DNA of 64,000 bases, from contig CP141128.1 of NCBI GenBank assembly GCA_035236585.1, forward strand, positions 53,371,257 to 53,435,256, given 5' to 3'. The notes under the pieces were generated by a model, which had not been told where the DNA came from, ran no database searches, and worked only from the letters and a program-made list of their open reading frames with translations. This stretch comes from Warburgia ugandensis (taxonomy: Eukaryota; Streptophyta; Magnoliopsida; Canellales; Canellaceae). Within the stretch, counting starts at the first letter, position 1. Every line of letters begins with the position of its first letter. The translations under genes and the position numbers were made by a program. Below, in pieces: positions 23,160 through 36,504 of this stretch.

Positions 23160-26100
23160 TGATAAGTGACCAAAATTATATAAAAATCACCCAATTAGTT
23201 GCCCATGTGTTGTAACTTATATTGTAAATTAGGATTTTTGGCCAAAAATTATAGCACATGCATTTATGACTTAATAAACCAAATATTTGAAAATTTGTGG
23301 GTTAAGAGGCTAATCCATGGTAGGTATGAGAATAATCATATTTTTAGAACTTAATCAGAATTTTTCATCTTTTATAGGAAGCGAGATGATGATTTGATGG
23401 CCGAGATGGATTGAGATGAAAATTGAAGATCAAGATCAAAAGATCTAGTCAAAGCCTAAAACTCATCAATCCAACATGAGATCAAGGCTTAAGATCAAGT
23501 TAAAGAATGCAAAGAATGAAATTGGAGAAGTCAAAGGTGACTACAGTGAGCCCATGCACAAGCCATACAAAGTCTACCACCCTTCATGGGATTTACTCAA
23601 GCCACCTAGTCATATATACTCCATGAAGAATGTGACAAGCTAAGGAACTTAGCTCATCATCAAAGCAAATGGGTTAAGTCACCAAGCGAAGCTATAAGAG
23701 CCCATGAAGACAAGTCAAATGAGCTCTCAAAGGCAGGCTAAGGCGCTTAGCTAATCATCAAAGTAAAGGGGTTGAATCACCAAGCCAAGCCATAAGAGCC
23801 CATGAAGCCAAGTCAAATGAGCTCTCAAAGCAAGCTATCAAGCTACTTAAGCCAACCTACATGGAAGGCCATGATTGGAGGAGAATGTAAAGAAAATATA
23901 CATGGGATTTTTAAGAGGATAATGAGAAGATATTTGGGTGAAAATCAATGGAAAAAAATGAAAATGGACCAATAGGAAGTGGCCTCCTTAATTTCATTTT
24001 TTCCATCTTATTTTCCATTTTTTTCTCACTTTCCACCTCACCACACCAGACAACAATGAATTTTAATTTCTTAAAGAATCCCACCTTTCTAAAACTCTCC
24101 CAGCTTCATAACTCCATCCTAGATCAACCAATCACCTCTTCCAATCTCAACCATTCTTTCCTATTTCTTTCTTTTTCTCTCATCGTCCTCACAATTCTCT
24201 CTTCATCCAAGGGCTGACACCATCTTTATCTCCCTCTCCATCCTCATCCTACCTCTCCATCTCCATCTTGTTCAAGGTCTTCTATGTGAGATACTTAAGG
24301 AAGAGGGTGTCCCACACCAATTTCTTTGAAAGTGGTGTTTAGCTCTCACTCCTATGGTGTCCAATGATGCTTAGGTTACCACCACCATCTCACCCTCCAT
24401 TCTTGATCTATTTGAAACCTCATTTTATATTTTCTTTCCACCCTCCTTATCTCTTACTCACCCTCTCTGCCTCTTTCTTTCCTATCCAACTTCATATCTT
24501 CCTTTCTAATTTCAGAGGTCTTCTACAATTTTTGAAAGGGGGAGACAACCCCTCCTCAAAGGTGGTGCTCCCAGTTTCTAAAGCCTCACATTTTTCCCCA
24601 CCTTGTTGCCACCTTGCATCCCCATCTAAGGTGTACTCTTAGATTACCCAATCCTTATTTTCCACCTTTGCCCGCCCCTAGGGTTCCCTTTAGAAGCAAT
24701 CCACACATATAAAACTAAGGGGGGTTTCAATGTGGAATATCCTTTGGAAGAAGGGGAGAATACCCCCTCCAAGTAAGGAGGCATCTTCTTTACCTTCCCT
24801 TCAGTCCACTCAACCTTTCCCTCCTTCCTTCTTCTCCAATGCACTCCACTTTGGGGCCACTCTTTTTCCTTTGCAAAGCCCTCTATGATTTCAACTTTTG
24901 GAGCATTCCTCCTTGAAGTTGCTACGGTTGTGTCCTTGGGTGGTTCCACTCCAATTCTTCCATTCACATTTCTAGCTTTTGGTATTGATTCCTCCATTAA
25001 AGGTTAGTTTTTTTCCTCTTTTGATCTTCTTTTCATTTCTTTTGAACCTCTCTTGTTGCTTAGTTTCATGCATAGGAAACTGTTGAGAGCCCTTCCATTT
25101 ATTTAACTCTTCTTGCAAGTTGATCCAAAGATCCAAGGTTATTTTCCCTTGAAGTGATAACCAAGGGAAAGTCACCCTGAATCCATTGATTATACTCTTC
25201 ATTTCTTTGCTTAGACCTCTTGTTTGTGTTTTCATTCCCATGTTTCCATTTTGTGTTTATTCAATATTCTTCCCTTAATGGTTCACGAGCCTAATTCTTC
25301 AGAGAGGGACATAGTGATTGAAGCGTATTGGGAATTATTTTTGGGTTAAATGATGCATGGTACACCTATTTCATGAATAGTGCACACCATCCTTGTAATC
25401 TAACTTTAAATCACACATGTGTTGATGATTAATGCTTCCATCTCTTGATTAGTGAATGCTAGTTGTGGTGATCCTTTTATGTTTACTTGTTTACATGTTG
25501 CTGGTTCCATAGTTATCATTCAAGCAACTTTTGTAGTGCATCTTAACCAAGCCTACAAATCAACCAAAACTAGCTTTCTCCCATGCGTACACATGGTTTT
25601 GAGGGGTTTTAGTTGATGTTTGTGGAAGTTTGGTGAATGATTTTAAAGTGTTTTGATTGTTGATTACTTCATGCAATCTTAATTTTTTATATGTTTTTGC
25701 ATCATTACTTGTTGTCATTTAGATTCCATTACATGTCATGTGCATGTGTTAGATGTTATTCTTTTAATTTAAAGTTGTTATTTCATTTTCGTCCATGAAC
25801 TTTCATTGCTTTCATTTGCATGTTTTGCATCATATTGTGAGTTTTCATAGTGAGGAAACACTGTAGAATCATGCACATCACTCTTGGGTCATGTGCTTGG
25901 TTCTAAAAGTTATTTTCTTAGAATTGTTGCTTAATTATGTCTCTTGAATTCATTGCATAGTGAATGATTGGATTGTTTCATAGTTTGCATATTAGTTTCC
26001 ATTAGTATGTTTACATCTCTTAGAAAGTTTCCAATTTCCATATTTAGAAAGTTTAAGTTAGGAAGGTAATGGTTCTTGCTTAGTTCCTTATATTAGTTTC

Positions 26101-26390
26101 CATAGGTTAAAATTGCAAGATCTAGAAATTTGTTAAATTCCATCTTTAGGAAGTTTTAATCTTGAAAAATTCTATATTTAGGAAAGTTTCTAAGTTTGGT
26201 TTATTTTAACATCTTTACATATCTTACATTTATGCTAAGTTTTCTTTCTTAGCTTAGGACAAAAAATTCTCAGTATCTTGGCTAGGTTAAATAATCTAAG
26301 GACCCACTAATCATAGATCAAGGTCCATCACATGAATTATTACAGCCGCTTCATGCGCTTGGAAGTTTAACTTAAAAAACACAATGGAAA
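23160..26390 (+). mobile_element. C4: solo family C LTR, + strand, inside C3
   Basis: Starts TGATAAGTGACC; its end is near aacttaaaaaacacaat. It is longer than other C LTRs (about 3.2 kb), partly through a 98-bp tandem duplication (about 23641-23835, aagccaagccataagagccc type). The flanks GGAAG and GGAAA are a possible imperfect duplication. Frames such as 23948-24217 or 24644-24997 are chance frames in pyrimidine-rich LTR sequence. Confidence 0.65.
23641..23835 (+). repeat. 98-bp tandem duplication in LTR C4
   Basis: Two adjacent copies of CTTAGCTMATCATCAAAG followed by gggtt, caccaagc, ataagagcccatgaag and caaatgagctctcaaag, at about 23648 and 23746. Confidence 0.8.
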
Positions 26391-27117
26391 GAGAAGTGTG
26401 GGCTCTTCTCCTATTGGACCACATGTGCATGCTATGATAATATCCTTCTAATTCTTGCTAATTATCTCTTAAAAATCCCAATTTTGGCATGGATAATTGG
26501 TTATTATTCTTCCTCCAATCATGGATCTCCTTGTGTATGGCTCACTTGGCTTAATGGCTCACTTCAATAGTTCATTTACTTGATGGCTTAGATGGCTAAT
26601 TCCCTTAGCTTGCTTGATATGCTTGGCTTTATGGCTCATTTAGCTTGTCACCTTCTAGCATGGTGTGTACATGGCTAGGTGGCATACATGGCTCCCATGC
26701 AAAGGTGGTGGAAATTGCATGGCTTGTACATGGGTCCATTTTAGTCACCTTTGGCTGTTCTAATTGCTTCCTTGGATACATGATCTTGCCTTGAGATGAT
26801 CTTGACCTTTGTTAGAACTTGAAATTGGTAAAATGTAGGTCTAAGCCCTCCAATTTGATCTTGATTGATCTATGCTAATGGATCATCATCTTGATTCCTA
26901 CAAAGATAAATAACCTAATTAAATCCTAGAAAAATATCATTATTCACATATTTACTCTAGATTAGCCTTTAAAGCTATAAAATACCAAACTTTAGAGTCA
27001 TTAGATTAGAAATTACATGTGTTAAAAAATTTCTAAAAAGTCCTAAAATTAACACTATATTTTATAACACATGGGCTACTAGTTGGGTACTTTGTATGCA
27101 AAAATGAACACTTATTT

Positions 27118-27439
27118 TGTGTTCTACACTTTGGTTTTTGCATAGTAAGCATCATAGATCATTGTCCTAGTGTAGAAGGTCTTCGTCATTTTACTTTTTA
27201 TTGTTTTTAGAACTTTCCTAATTTAGAAGTGTACTACTTTTTAATTTTAGAATCTCATTCATAGATCTTATATTCTTTCTTTCTAAAGCTTTTAAAAAGA
27301 AAAATCATCTTTCTTTACGTACATCATAGGACCACTTTAGGAAATGCCCATGATCAATTCTTACATTTAGTACTTTCTTAAATTAGAAGCATGGTACCTT
27401 ATGTAGGTGAAGAATCAGGAATTTTCAGATGGGGCAGCG
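27118..27439. other. unassigned stretch between C3 and CACTA-2
   Basis: AT-rich and non-coding. Two partly similar pieces (tttcctaatttagaagtgtac and tttcttaaattagaagcatgg) lie about 140 bases apart. I cannot assign it to either neighbour. Confidence 0.4.
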
Positions 27440-28269
27440 CATCAATTGTTCACAGGCAACTATAGATGACAGAGATGGAAAGGCAAATGGTGGGATGAAC
27501 ACATTTGGATCATATAATCTAGACCTTTAAAATTGACTTTTAAAGTTAGTCTAAAATAGAAAACTTTAAAAACTGCGGTTTTAAAGTCAGCTTGAAAAAA
27601 AATGAATTTAAAAAACATCATTTTTAAAGTTAATTTTTTCAATAGACTTTAAAATATAGTGATTTTTAAAGTTGGCGGGAAAAAATGACTTCTAAAAAAC
27701 ACCATTTCTAAGTTCATTTTTTTCAATTGACTTTAAAAATGGTGGTTTCTAAAGTCATTTTTTCTTGACCGATTTTAAAAATTAGAAATACTATTTTTAA
27801 AGTCATTTTTTTACTTTAAAATTATTTCTTTATATATATTTCTACATGAGCGTCGCTTACTTAATTACAATGAAACCAATTTTTCATGAAATTCTACATT
27901 GATTCACACATTTTGTGCACACACACACACACACACACATAAACAAAATAAGAATAAGGAAATCTAGTTATTTTTTTACTAACTCCTCATTTATCATCCT
28001 TTTATCACATATTTCAAATGTTACATTAGATCGTCTCATTTATACAAGATACCACATGGTCAAAGAACTAATATGGAACTATTTCATCAAGATCTAACCT
28101 CTTAGTATTTAGCTCATACCATTCTCTTATTAGGAGAGAGATGGGAAAGCTTAAAGTTCCAACTTCCTTGGCCAATGTGATGGAACTATTTCCCTTCATC
28201 AAACCCAAAATTTGGATGAGAACTGTAAAGCATAATGTTCTCCCTCTCTCCAATAGTTGACAGATAGAG
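27440..28269 (-). mobile_element. CACTA-2 family subterminal repeats and 3' flank, left fragment
   Basis: 27500-27815 is packed with words such as TTTTAAAGTC and its complement, as at 44220-44640 and 35210-35340. The part 27860-28090 (gattcacacattttgtgc, aactcctcatttatcatcc) matches 35390-35590, so there are two copies of the same end region. The end bases CACTA were not found. A (CA)10-type microsatellite lies at 27919-27939. Confidence 0.55.
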
Positions 28270-28274
28270 AGAGA
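28270..28274 (+). repeat. target-site duplication of C5, left copy
   Basis: AGAGA, repeated at 34890-34894. Confidence 0.75.
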
Positions 28275-29826
28275 TGTTATGATTTTAAGTCTTAAGTGGC
28301 AAGCACATGAATCAGTTGTGGTAATTCACATGATGGAGGTCAATGCCATGAGGAATTGAACATATGTGATATTATTAGTGGGTCCTTACATAAACAACTT
28401 ATCCTAGCCAAAAAATGTAGTAACCTAAACTAAGGAATGAACCAATATGAAAACATGACATAAATTAAAATATGAAATTATAAAACATGCTAAAAGTGAA
28501 CAAACTAAAACTTAGAAACTTTCATAAATTATGCTTTCTAAAAATAGAACTTTCCTAAAATTACAATTAGAAAATTCCTAAAAATTGAAATTAGAAACTA
28601 ATTAAACTAATCCCCTGAATGGAAACTAAATAAGAATAACTAAGGTGATTTAACATGATTAATTCAATCAATTAAAACATGCAAAACCAAGATAATGTGG
28701 TGCACATGGAAATATGAGATTTATGCATGAAAATAATGATGGAAAGAATGCATATATGAAACATGGAAAGTGCACATGAACTAAGGTGCAAACTAAGCTA
28801 GAATGGAATGCATGAAACTAACTTAACCAAAGCATGAAGATCGAAGCAAAGGAAGCAATTATCTAAGGGACTAAACTTCAAAACCATGCTCATGCCCCAT
28901 GGGCTTTAGTGTATCGCTCTTGAATGTGGTGTGTGTTTTTCACTACTTTTTCACTATAAGAGAGTTGTAGCCTTCAGATTCAGGGATCTAAGAGACTAAC
29001 TAAAGGAAAACAGTCAAAGGAAGTAAAGGAATAAAATAAGGATTAACTCAAAGGAAGTTAAGCATGAAATCAAGGAACAAACAAGTAGAAAAAGAAGTAA
29101 GCAAAACAAGGATTCAATGCTAAGAACTAACCTTAACTTAAGGACTTCAAAGAAATATCAAAACCCAAAGTGAATAGGCATGGAACATCTAGAGGAGATT
29201 GGGCTGCCATGGAGAAAATCATTGAATTACTTAGGAGGGGAGAAGGGTGGACATGCCTCCTTCTTAGGAGGAGACATTCTCCCCTTCTCCAAAATATTCT
29301 CCACATGAAAGCCCTTCCAATCTCTTATATAGGATAGCTGCTTTCTAAGGGAAACCCTAGGGGAGGTGAGGTGGAAAAAAGTGATTGGCTAGGTAGTTTC
29401 CTAAGAAGTGGTGTTTGGTTGGATGGTTGGAATGGAAATTTAGAAGGAAGGAGAATCATAGAAAGATAGGAATCTTGGATGGAAAATGAAATTCGTAGTG
29501 CCCCTTAGTGGTGAGGTAGAAAGTGAGAAAAAAGTAGGAAAAATACAAAAAAACAATAAAAATGGAGAGGTATCTTCCTATTGATCCACATGCTACCTTA
29601 TCTTATTGGATTTTTTCTCAATTATATTCAAAATATTCCCATAAATCCCAAGGATAATTCTTTGGATTCTCCTCCAATCATGGCCTTCCATATAGCTTGG
29701 CTCATGTGGATAGATGGCTAACTTTGATAGCTCCATTAGCTTGGCTTCATGGCAAGTTTTAGAGGTTCTTTTGGCTTGGCTTAGTGTCTCAAATCCTTGG
29801 ATTTGGTGGCTAGCTAGGCTCCTTAC

Positions 29827-32800
29827 TGTAATAACCCCAATTTTTGTAATTGAATGAGAAAATGAATAAAGTTTGAGTTTCAGAAATTTCAGGCTGAAAT
29901 ATTAGGGTTATTTAGAATGTACTTCTTATAAAAGTATAATTAGGGGATAAGACATGTATAATTGAAATTAAACTTAGCAAACCCTTCAGAATGACTGTAA
30001 GCACGACAAATTCTGAATTCCAATGAAAAATCCTTAATTTTCTTCATTTTTTGGACAAAAGGGTAAAATAGTAATTTTACCCAAAAATAAAAATCTGAGA
30101 CATCAAAATTTAGAATGTGGTGAGAAATAAAAATCCAATGCCACTAAGTACACTCAATTCTGAGATCATGGGAAATAAACCCTAATTTTTATACATAAAG
30201 GGCAAAATGGTCTTTTTACACCATGTGGGGCCCACATGGGGCCCAAAAGGGACCCAAAAACGAATCCTATGGCCAGCCCACGTGAAATCATGGGTCAAAC
30301 CCATACCAGCTGGTCTTGGGGGAAAAAGGTAGAGATGGGAGAATCCAATGCTAATAAATAATAAAAAATTAACCATCATCATTACACATAATCATGAAAA
30401 AAGACCCAAAATGCCTGTAAATACAACCCTAAAAATCCCCCAAAAATGTTCATAAAATTCACACAAAATTGTCTTAATTTTCTCCTACCAATTTAGACCT
30501 AAATCCATCCCCAAAAATCCAAAACTCTCAAGAGATCTCCCTCTTTTTATTTTCTCTTTCTCTCTCTAAATTGGAACAAGAGACCTAAATTCAATTAGGC
30601 ACTCTATTCTAGATCCAATATCACAAATCTTACCATAAAAAACTTCCTACCATACCTTAGCTACAAAACCCCCAAATAAATTTTGAGATCCAATGGTTCA
30701 AATAACGGGAATCGCAAGAAAGGTGGATCTTGGGCCATCTCTTCATCAAAAAGGGTATTCTTTTAAATTGGATCATATAACCAACATTTTTCTCCAATCA
30801 GGTAGGTGGAACTACTTCTTGGACATGTTTATTAGTGTTTTCTAAAAATTTTATTTTACTGTAATTTTATTTTGGTAAAAAAAAGTTGTAAAAATAATGT
30901 CAGTACCTTCAAATTAGGAAGATTGAGGGCTCAGATGGAAAATCTGACCCTTCCAATTGATCTAGAAGGGTCCAAAACCCCTAGGGTAGAAGTTTCATGA
31001 AATTATACTGAGTTTTGGACCCTCAATTGATAGGGGATTGATTGGACGATCCAGAACAAACTGTCCGATCTCCCGATTGGACTGAAGGCCCCAAGATGCC
31101 GTGCGAGACGCTGCACGTGGAAGGGTTTCTGTGCACGCGTTGTGCGTTTGATGTTGTCCCAAGCAGGACGACTGTGCGTAGACAGCCGTCCCGGGAGAGT
31201 GCGTCTGTCTCATGTCCCTGTGATGGGCACGCGACAATGAAAGTGTTCTGCCTGGCCTGTTTTCGCCCGAAAAATTTGGACCATCCATTCCGATGGGCCT
31301 AGATCAAATCTAGGCCCTATGAATGGACTATGAACTTTCAGATCCAATTCTGGAGTCATATGAACTCTAAATTGAGATAGGAAAAAAGCTATGGAAAGCT
31401 TACAACCTCTAATTTCTTATGAAATGATAAAATAAGGAAATATTTTATGAAACGTTCTATATTTAGGAAATAAGTTTCTAATTTCCATGATCTTCAAGAT
31501 CTGAGATGATCATATCTTGGTAATCTATTTTAATAATAATATAATATTGAAATGAAGTGATACATATGGTTTATTTGGACAAATATGACACATATTAAGG
31601 GATCTACCCATTATGGTAGAAAAACTCTAAAAATACAAAGGGACCCGCTTGATCAATGAGATCAAGTGTGATCAGATCCATGGGATGGATGGAATGAATG
31701 TTATTATGATGAAATCCAAGAAGATCATGGATTAAATGTGACAAAAACAAAGTGGATATGATCTTTGAATCTTAATGAAGTAAAAGCCTGAATGTAATTA
31801 AAACCCTTAATCTAAAGTAAAAGATCTAAGATCTAATGGTTGGGTCATAAGTAAAAGTTTCTAATAATCTTAATCTAATTAATTCACGTGTCTTTTATTT
31901 GATAAAAGAATTGTAAATGTGATTTATGTTACAAATTAGGAAGTATGATAGTGCAATTCTTAAATTTTACATGCTATGCTCTAAATGTTATTAGATTGTT
32001 ATAATAGGCTCGAAATTTAATTATCTTAGGGCCAAGTTAGGTTGAATTTGAGATTTTAGCCTGATTCCAGTAGATTACTAGTAAAATTTCATATATTTCA
32101 TAACTTAGGATCATGCTAGTTTAAGTATAGTTTTATTCCATTAGGTTAAGTTACATTCATAGGGAGCATGTTAGTATAAATGTTTGTTAGATTTATAATG
32201 GAGTCATGCTTTAAAGTTTATGATTTAATTGTTGTCAAATTTTATTATAGATTCAAATGTTAAGTAGTTGTTGAGATATAATGAGCATAAGTCACCAAAA
32301 TTTAATCTAATTGGAAATTAGAGTTTTATGAATACATAAGAGGAAGGAATGACTTTGACTTAACATTAGTAAGGGATATAGTTAATAGGATAATATAAGA
32401 ATTATCAAATCCTTAGCCCAAACTAGGAGAATAATAAACCCCATGAATGACATTGTAAATGTTCGTGAGCCTAATTAAAATCTATTAGAAAGAGTACTTA
32501 GGGTCAACATGCTTATAGGAACCTTATGAAAGGTTGAGCCATGGTCACTCTAGTGAATGTTGAACATAGTGGTTAAGGAGGTTATCTAATAGAGCCTTGC
32601 TCTTCCCCTACCTTCCATTGACGTTTGTGAGGTCTAAATGCCTCCTTACATGAGGATTGAAGTAACCACTTTGTGTTCACCCATTTACCTAGTAAGCCTT
32701 AGCCAATTGGAAATAAGAGGAGCAGTCTAGACTTAGGCTGGAAATAAGTTACCTTCAACCAACAAAACATTAACTAGTTGAATAATAATATTAAGATCAT

Positions 32801-34571
32801 AAAAGGGTAGTAAACTATCTAACCCTAATAAAAACTATAAGTAAGATAAGGATGATCAAACAAGATCCATCAGATCTTGAATGATCAAGAATAATAAGAA
32901 TAAGAATAAGAATATGGTATTGTATTGTATTTAGTATGCATATTTGTTAGTATGTATGTTATCGATCAAATCTAGTTCATTAGATTAGATAATCTAAACC
33001 CTTGATCAAAGATGATTTAAGGAAGAAAACCAAGATCCTCCTCCTTAAGGATGATCCAATAACTGAACTTAGATATGAATGGTTTAAAGATCATTCTAAA
33101 CATCAGATCTAGTGATCAATAGGATTGTTCATAATATATATATATATATTGACAAAATATATGGATGTACATATTACATACATCAGTCAGGATCATGGAA
33201 GATCTGGGAAGAGGGATCGCTACTTGAAGGTAGGAGGATTTGATGAATGCATTTACATGGGATGAACATGATTGAACCCATGACCTTATGTTGACAAGAG
33301 TAATTGTTAATACTTGTATTAAATTCCCTGAAAACCTTATGATCCAACCAAATACATATAAGATGGTTAAGGACTAGACTATTAGGGAACTAGAAGATAT
33401 TTCAGCCCTAAGTAAACAGACAGATGGTCTGATATATATGAAATCTATTTTACATACAAGCTTGGAGGCTTGTCAGTTTGTTTTAATAGGCATAAGCTTA
33501 GGGGGATGCTATGCTAGAGGAGTTATAAGGGTTTGGCCACCCGCTCCTTGAAATTTGATGATTTGATGATACCTTGCCCTATGAGAGGCTAAAAGTCGTG
33601 TGGGGCAATCATGGGAAGGCCACCACTATGAAAGTCCTGTCTCCCCATAAGGGCAGTGACATAATATTTTCCACAGTGGTATCAGTGGTGAACAGGGTAG
33701 TTATCCGAGTGCGCTAGTACGAATCAGACTGCAGCATGGTAGCCCTTTGATTATTTTGCACTATGATGCATATGAGAATAGGCATAGCGAAATGCCTTAT
33801 GTTTTAGCATAATGAAATGCTAGGTAATTGTATATTACCAATATTTCCCAAGAAGGAAAATTCCTAGTATAGGGTTAGCTAAAATACTGAATTCTCTTAA
33901 TGGAGAGAATTGATTAGCTTAGTTGGAAATGATATTTGACTACTTTCATAAATTTAACTGATTTACCCATGTATAATACGTATGTATATGGATGTACATA
34001 AATTACAAAGTAAAGAGTAGAGACATGAATATGTTTACGGATAATGGAATTATGAAGTATTAGAATTACATTGTCAATTATTATGCTTCTTGAATCCCCT
34101 ACCAAGCATTGCTTGTTGAGATATTGTAAATGTTGCAATATCTCAGATACAGGGAAGGATATTTAGGAGCTCAAGACGATAGAAGACTTGAAGAGAATAA
34201 TCTTCAAGGTATACCCTTGAAGACATGTATTTTGCTTTGTTTGTGAGTGTTGTATTGTAATGAGAGTTTCATTTTATGGTGAGCTTTGAGTTGGATTATG
34301 TAATTTGGACAAGTATTGTAATGGATTTGGCTGTACTGTGAACCACTAGATGGATTCTGGAATTTAATGAAAGTCTATTCCTTCAATGGAATTTTATCTT
34401 GTACAAAATGCTACTTATGTTAAGTATGAAGTGATGACTTGGGTTTTACAAAACAAGTTCTAAAGAAAAGAATTTTCGTTGCTTTGTTTTACGAAAAAAA
34501 TTTACACTGTTAAGGGCCCTGCCTTTCAAAAATACATTACAAAATGTGTTACAAAAACCTAGGTCGTCACA
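29827..34571 (+). mobile_element. A3: solo LTR, family A
   Basis: Starts TGTAATAACCCC, ends AGGTCGTCACA, 4745 bp, flanked by CTTAC (29822-29826) and CTTAG (34572-34576). Collinear with A1 and A4 in the GATC-rich middle, the shared leader module (about 32440-32780) and the gagggtttggccacccg-like block (about 33520-33700). A CpG-rich segment at 31090-31260 replaces the GTGTCCCCAGAYGC segment of A1, A4 and A5. Frames at 30995-31302 on both strands come from this segment and are not genes. Confidence 0.9.
34117..34145 (+). repeat. conserved hairpin near the 3' end of LTR A3 (shortened)
   Basis: Arms TGAGATATTG and CAATATCTCA pair perfectly around a 9-base loop. The inner part of the stem seen in A1 is deleted, the outer part kept. 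Confidence 0.8.
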
Positions 34572-34889
34572 CTTAGCTTGCGATGACTTTGAGGCTTTGA
34601 CTCAATCTTTTAATCTTCATCATCAATATTCATCTCGATAGATCTCGCCGTGGGATCCTCATCTTACTTCCTACAAAAGATAAAACAATCTAATTAAATC
34701 TTGAAAAATATGATTAATCACATGATTACAATAGATTGGCATGTTAACCTACAAAATATCAAATATTTGGCCTTTTAGATCAAAAATGCATGTGTTACAA
34801 ATTTTAGCCAAAACCCTATGTTACCCCTATAAGTTATAACGCATGGGTAATTAATTGTGTGGTTTTTATGCAAAATTAGACACTTACCA

Positions 34890-34894
34890 AGAGA
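34890..34894 (+). repeat. target-site duplication of C5, right copy
   Basis: AGAGA, identical to 28270-28274. Confidence 0.75.
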
Positions 34895-35619
34895 AACAAT
34901 TGTTGTTTACAATAAAATCATCTAATCTTTTCTAGAATAACAATTATTTAACCAACTTATTAACCCCATCATCTATTTGTGAGAAAAGCAACCATATATA
35001 AAATGAAAACAAAGAGCTAATAAAAACAAATTCATAGATGATAACAAGAGGTTTAGTATCCTTACCACCTTTTACATGTCACAAATTCAAAATATTCAAA
35101 AAATAAGGCAAGCAGGGGAATGGGGAAGAGAGAGAAAGAAGAACCAAAGGAGAAGGTCGTCATGCACCTATAAGATGAAAAATGTGGATTAGAAATATAA
35201 GAAAAAATGAGATGACTTTGGCAGTTTTATGATGGAAAATGGACTTTTATAGTTTCTTTTTGAAAATGACATTAAAGGTTGTGACTTTTGAAGTCATTTT
35301 TTGAAAATGACTTAAAGTCCTTCTTAAAATCAATTTTCCTAACTTTAAATTCAATAATCAACATGGCACCAAATAATGTTTCATACAAATAAGTGTTGAA
35401 TCACACATTATATGCATAGTAAACCTAAGAATATGCAGAAGAAGTGATTTTCAAATAACTCCTCATTTATCATCCTTTTATTACAATAGATATATATGTA
35501 TATCAAATGTCACATAGTATTTCATCTCACTAATGCAATCCATGTAGCACATGATAAAAGAGCATATATAGAATTATTTCATCTCATTAATACAATCCAT
35601 ATAGTCCCCTCACATGTTG
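34895..35619 (-). mobile_element. CACTA-2 sequence: leader-like part, subterminal repeats and 3' flank
   Basis: 35100-35200 looks like the leader region seen near 44100-44200. 35210-35340 has GACTTTTGAAGTCATTTTT-type subterminal words. 35390-35590 repeats 27860-28090. A likely reading is that one shortened CACTA (27440-35340, - strand) abuts a longer one (about 35345-44809). Confidence 0.5.
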
Positions 35620-36110
35620 TTTTTGACACAAGCACCCCATGCACATAATCTTCATCCTCAACAACCACATTGATTGGTGGAATAGGGTAATCTATTGTAG
35701 TATTACCTAGGTCTCTTCATCATAAAAATCTCTCAAACAAAATGATAAAATGGTTGACCATCTCTTATCACATCTGTCTTGCACATAAAATACATGTTTT
35801 GCTTGATATGTAAAATAAACAAATCATTTTTATAATCGATCTTGTTGAGGTCATCCAATTTCAATCCAAGGACATTAGTTTTGATGCTGTTTTCATTGTA
35901 TTCCACCTAATTGAACATAAATGCAACCAAAGATTCACAAGTATAATCTGAGGCCCATATCTCTCTTTTAAACTCATAATAAGTATCATTAGCCACTATT
36001 AGCCTGTTATCTTTTGAACAAGAAAAGAATGTAGCATTGGGTACTAAGCTGATCTTGCCATTCTATTACACTCTTGAGTTATTACAGTTCTTTGAGTAAA
36101 TGCAATAACC
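35620..36110 (-). pseudogene. C-terminal (DUF4216-like) part of CACTA-2 transposase
   Basis: The - strand translates, with breaks, to VEYNENSIKTNVLGLKLDDL, NKIDYKNDLFILHIKQNMYF. Plant TNP2 proteins end in a DUF4216 domain with the pattern (G)F(T)LVDLN(K)-G-K-DPFILA-QA-QVFYV, and the match is clear. It completes the gene whose front lies at 42215-43530. Stops and shifts make it inactive. Confidence 0.65.
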
Positions 36111-36504
36111 ATTGAAGACATATTCAACATATTTTATTACTTCTAGTCATGGTCCTATCACCATTTAGCACAAGGATTTGAATATAACATTGCATGGAAA
36201 TGCTTGCTGATCTTAAACCTGTGGATACACATATTAAGTAATATATGGGTGTTACAAGTATAATATTATATATACGGGATGTAATTTCTTAGAAACATGA
36301 ATTCATTCATTTTACCTATTGACAGAGCAAAGTATTAAAAGTATGACAGTGCTGAAATTGTAGCGACTTCTACTTCTTTACATAATTTGGATTCTTTGCT
36401 TTAAGGATGTCCATGTGCTCACTATACACACACAAATTAATGTAGAGATCAAAGAAAATATAATAATTAATAATTAATTTTTACAATGTACAATATCAAC
36501 TTAC

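Larger units (their letters stand above)
22184..27117 (-). mobile_element. C3: 5' LTR of the - strand C element, split by C4
   Basis: The two - strand parts 22184-23159 and ~26391-27117 become continuous when C4 is removed: the join resembles C2 and C5 where a GA-rich stretch meets attggtccacatg. The right end (gaacacttattt) is the LTR start in reverse, slightly damaged. No clear target-site duplication was found for the whole element. Confidence 0.65.
28275..34889 (-). mobile_element. C5: solo family C LTR, - strand, carrying A3
   Basis: On the - strand it runs TGGTAAGTGTCTAATTTTGC to the end TCATAACA, flanked by AGAGA. Without A3 and its duplicated 5 bp it is 1865 bp. A TATA-like TATATAAG lies on the - strand at about 29325-29332, and a gacatgcctcc...ggaggagacat hairpin at about 29250-29275. 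It interrupts CACTA-2. Confidence 0.85.

Noticed and set aside
24644..24997. 117-codon - frame in LTR C4
   Set aside because: Composition follows the purine-rich LTR strand. No motif, and the equivalent place in C1, C2 and C5 is closed.
33128..33151. AT runs here and at 16483, 44005, 44074 and 45331 as regulatory sites
   Set aside because: Plain (AT)n microsatellites with no consistent place relative to any promoter.
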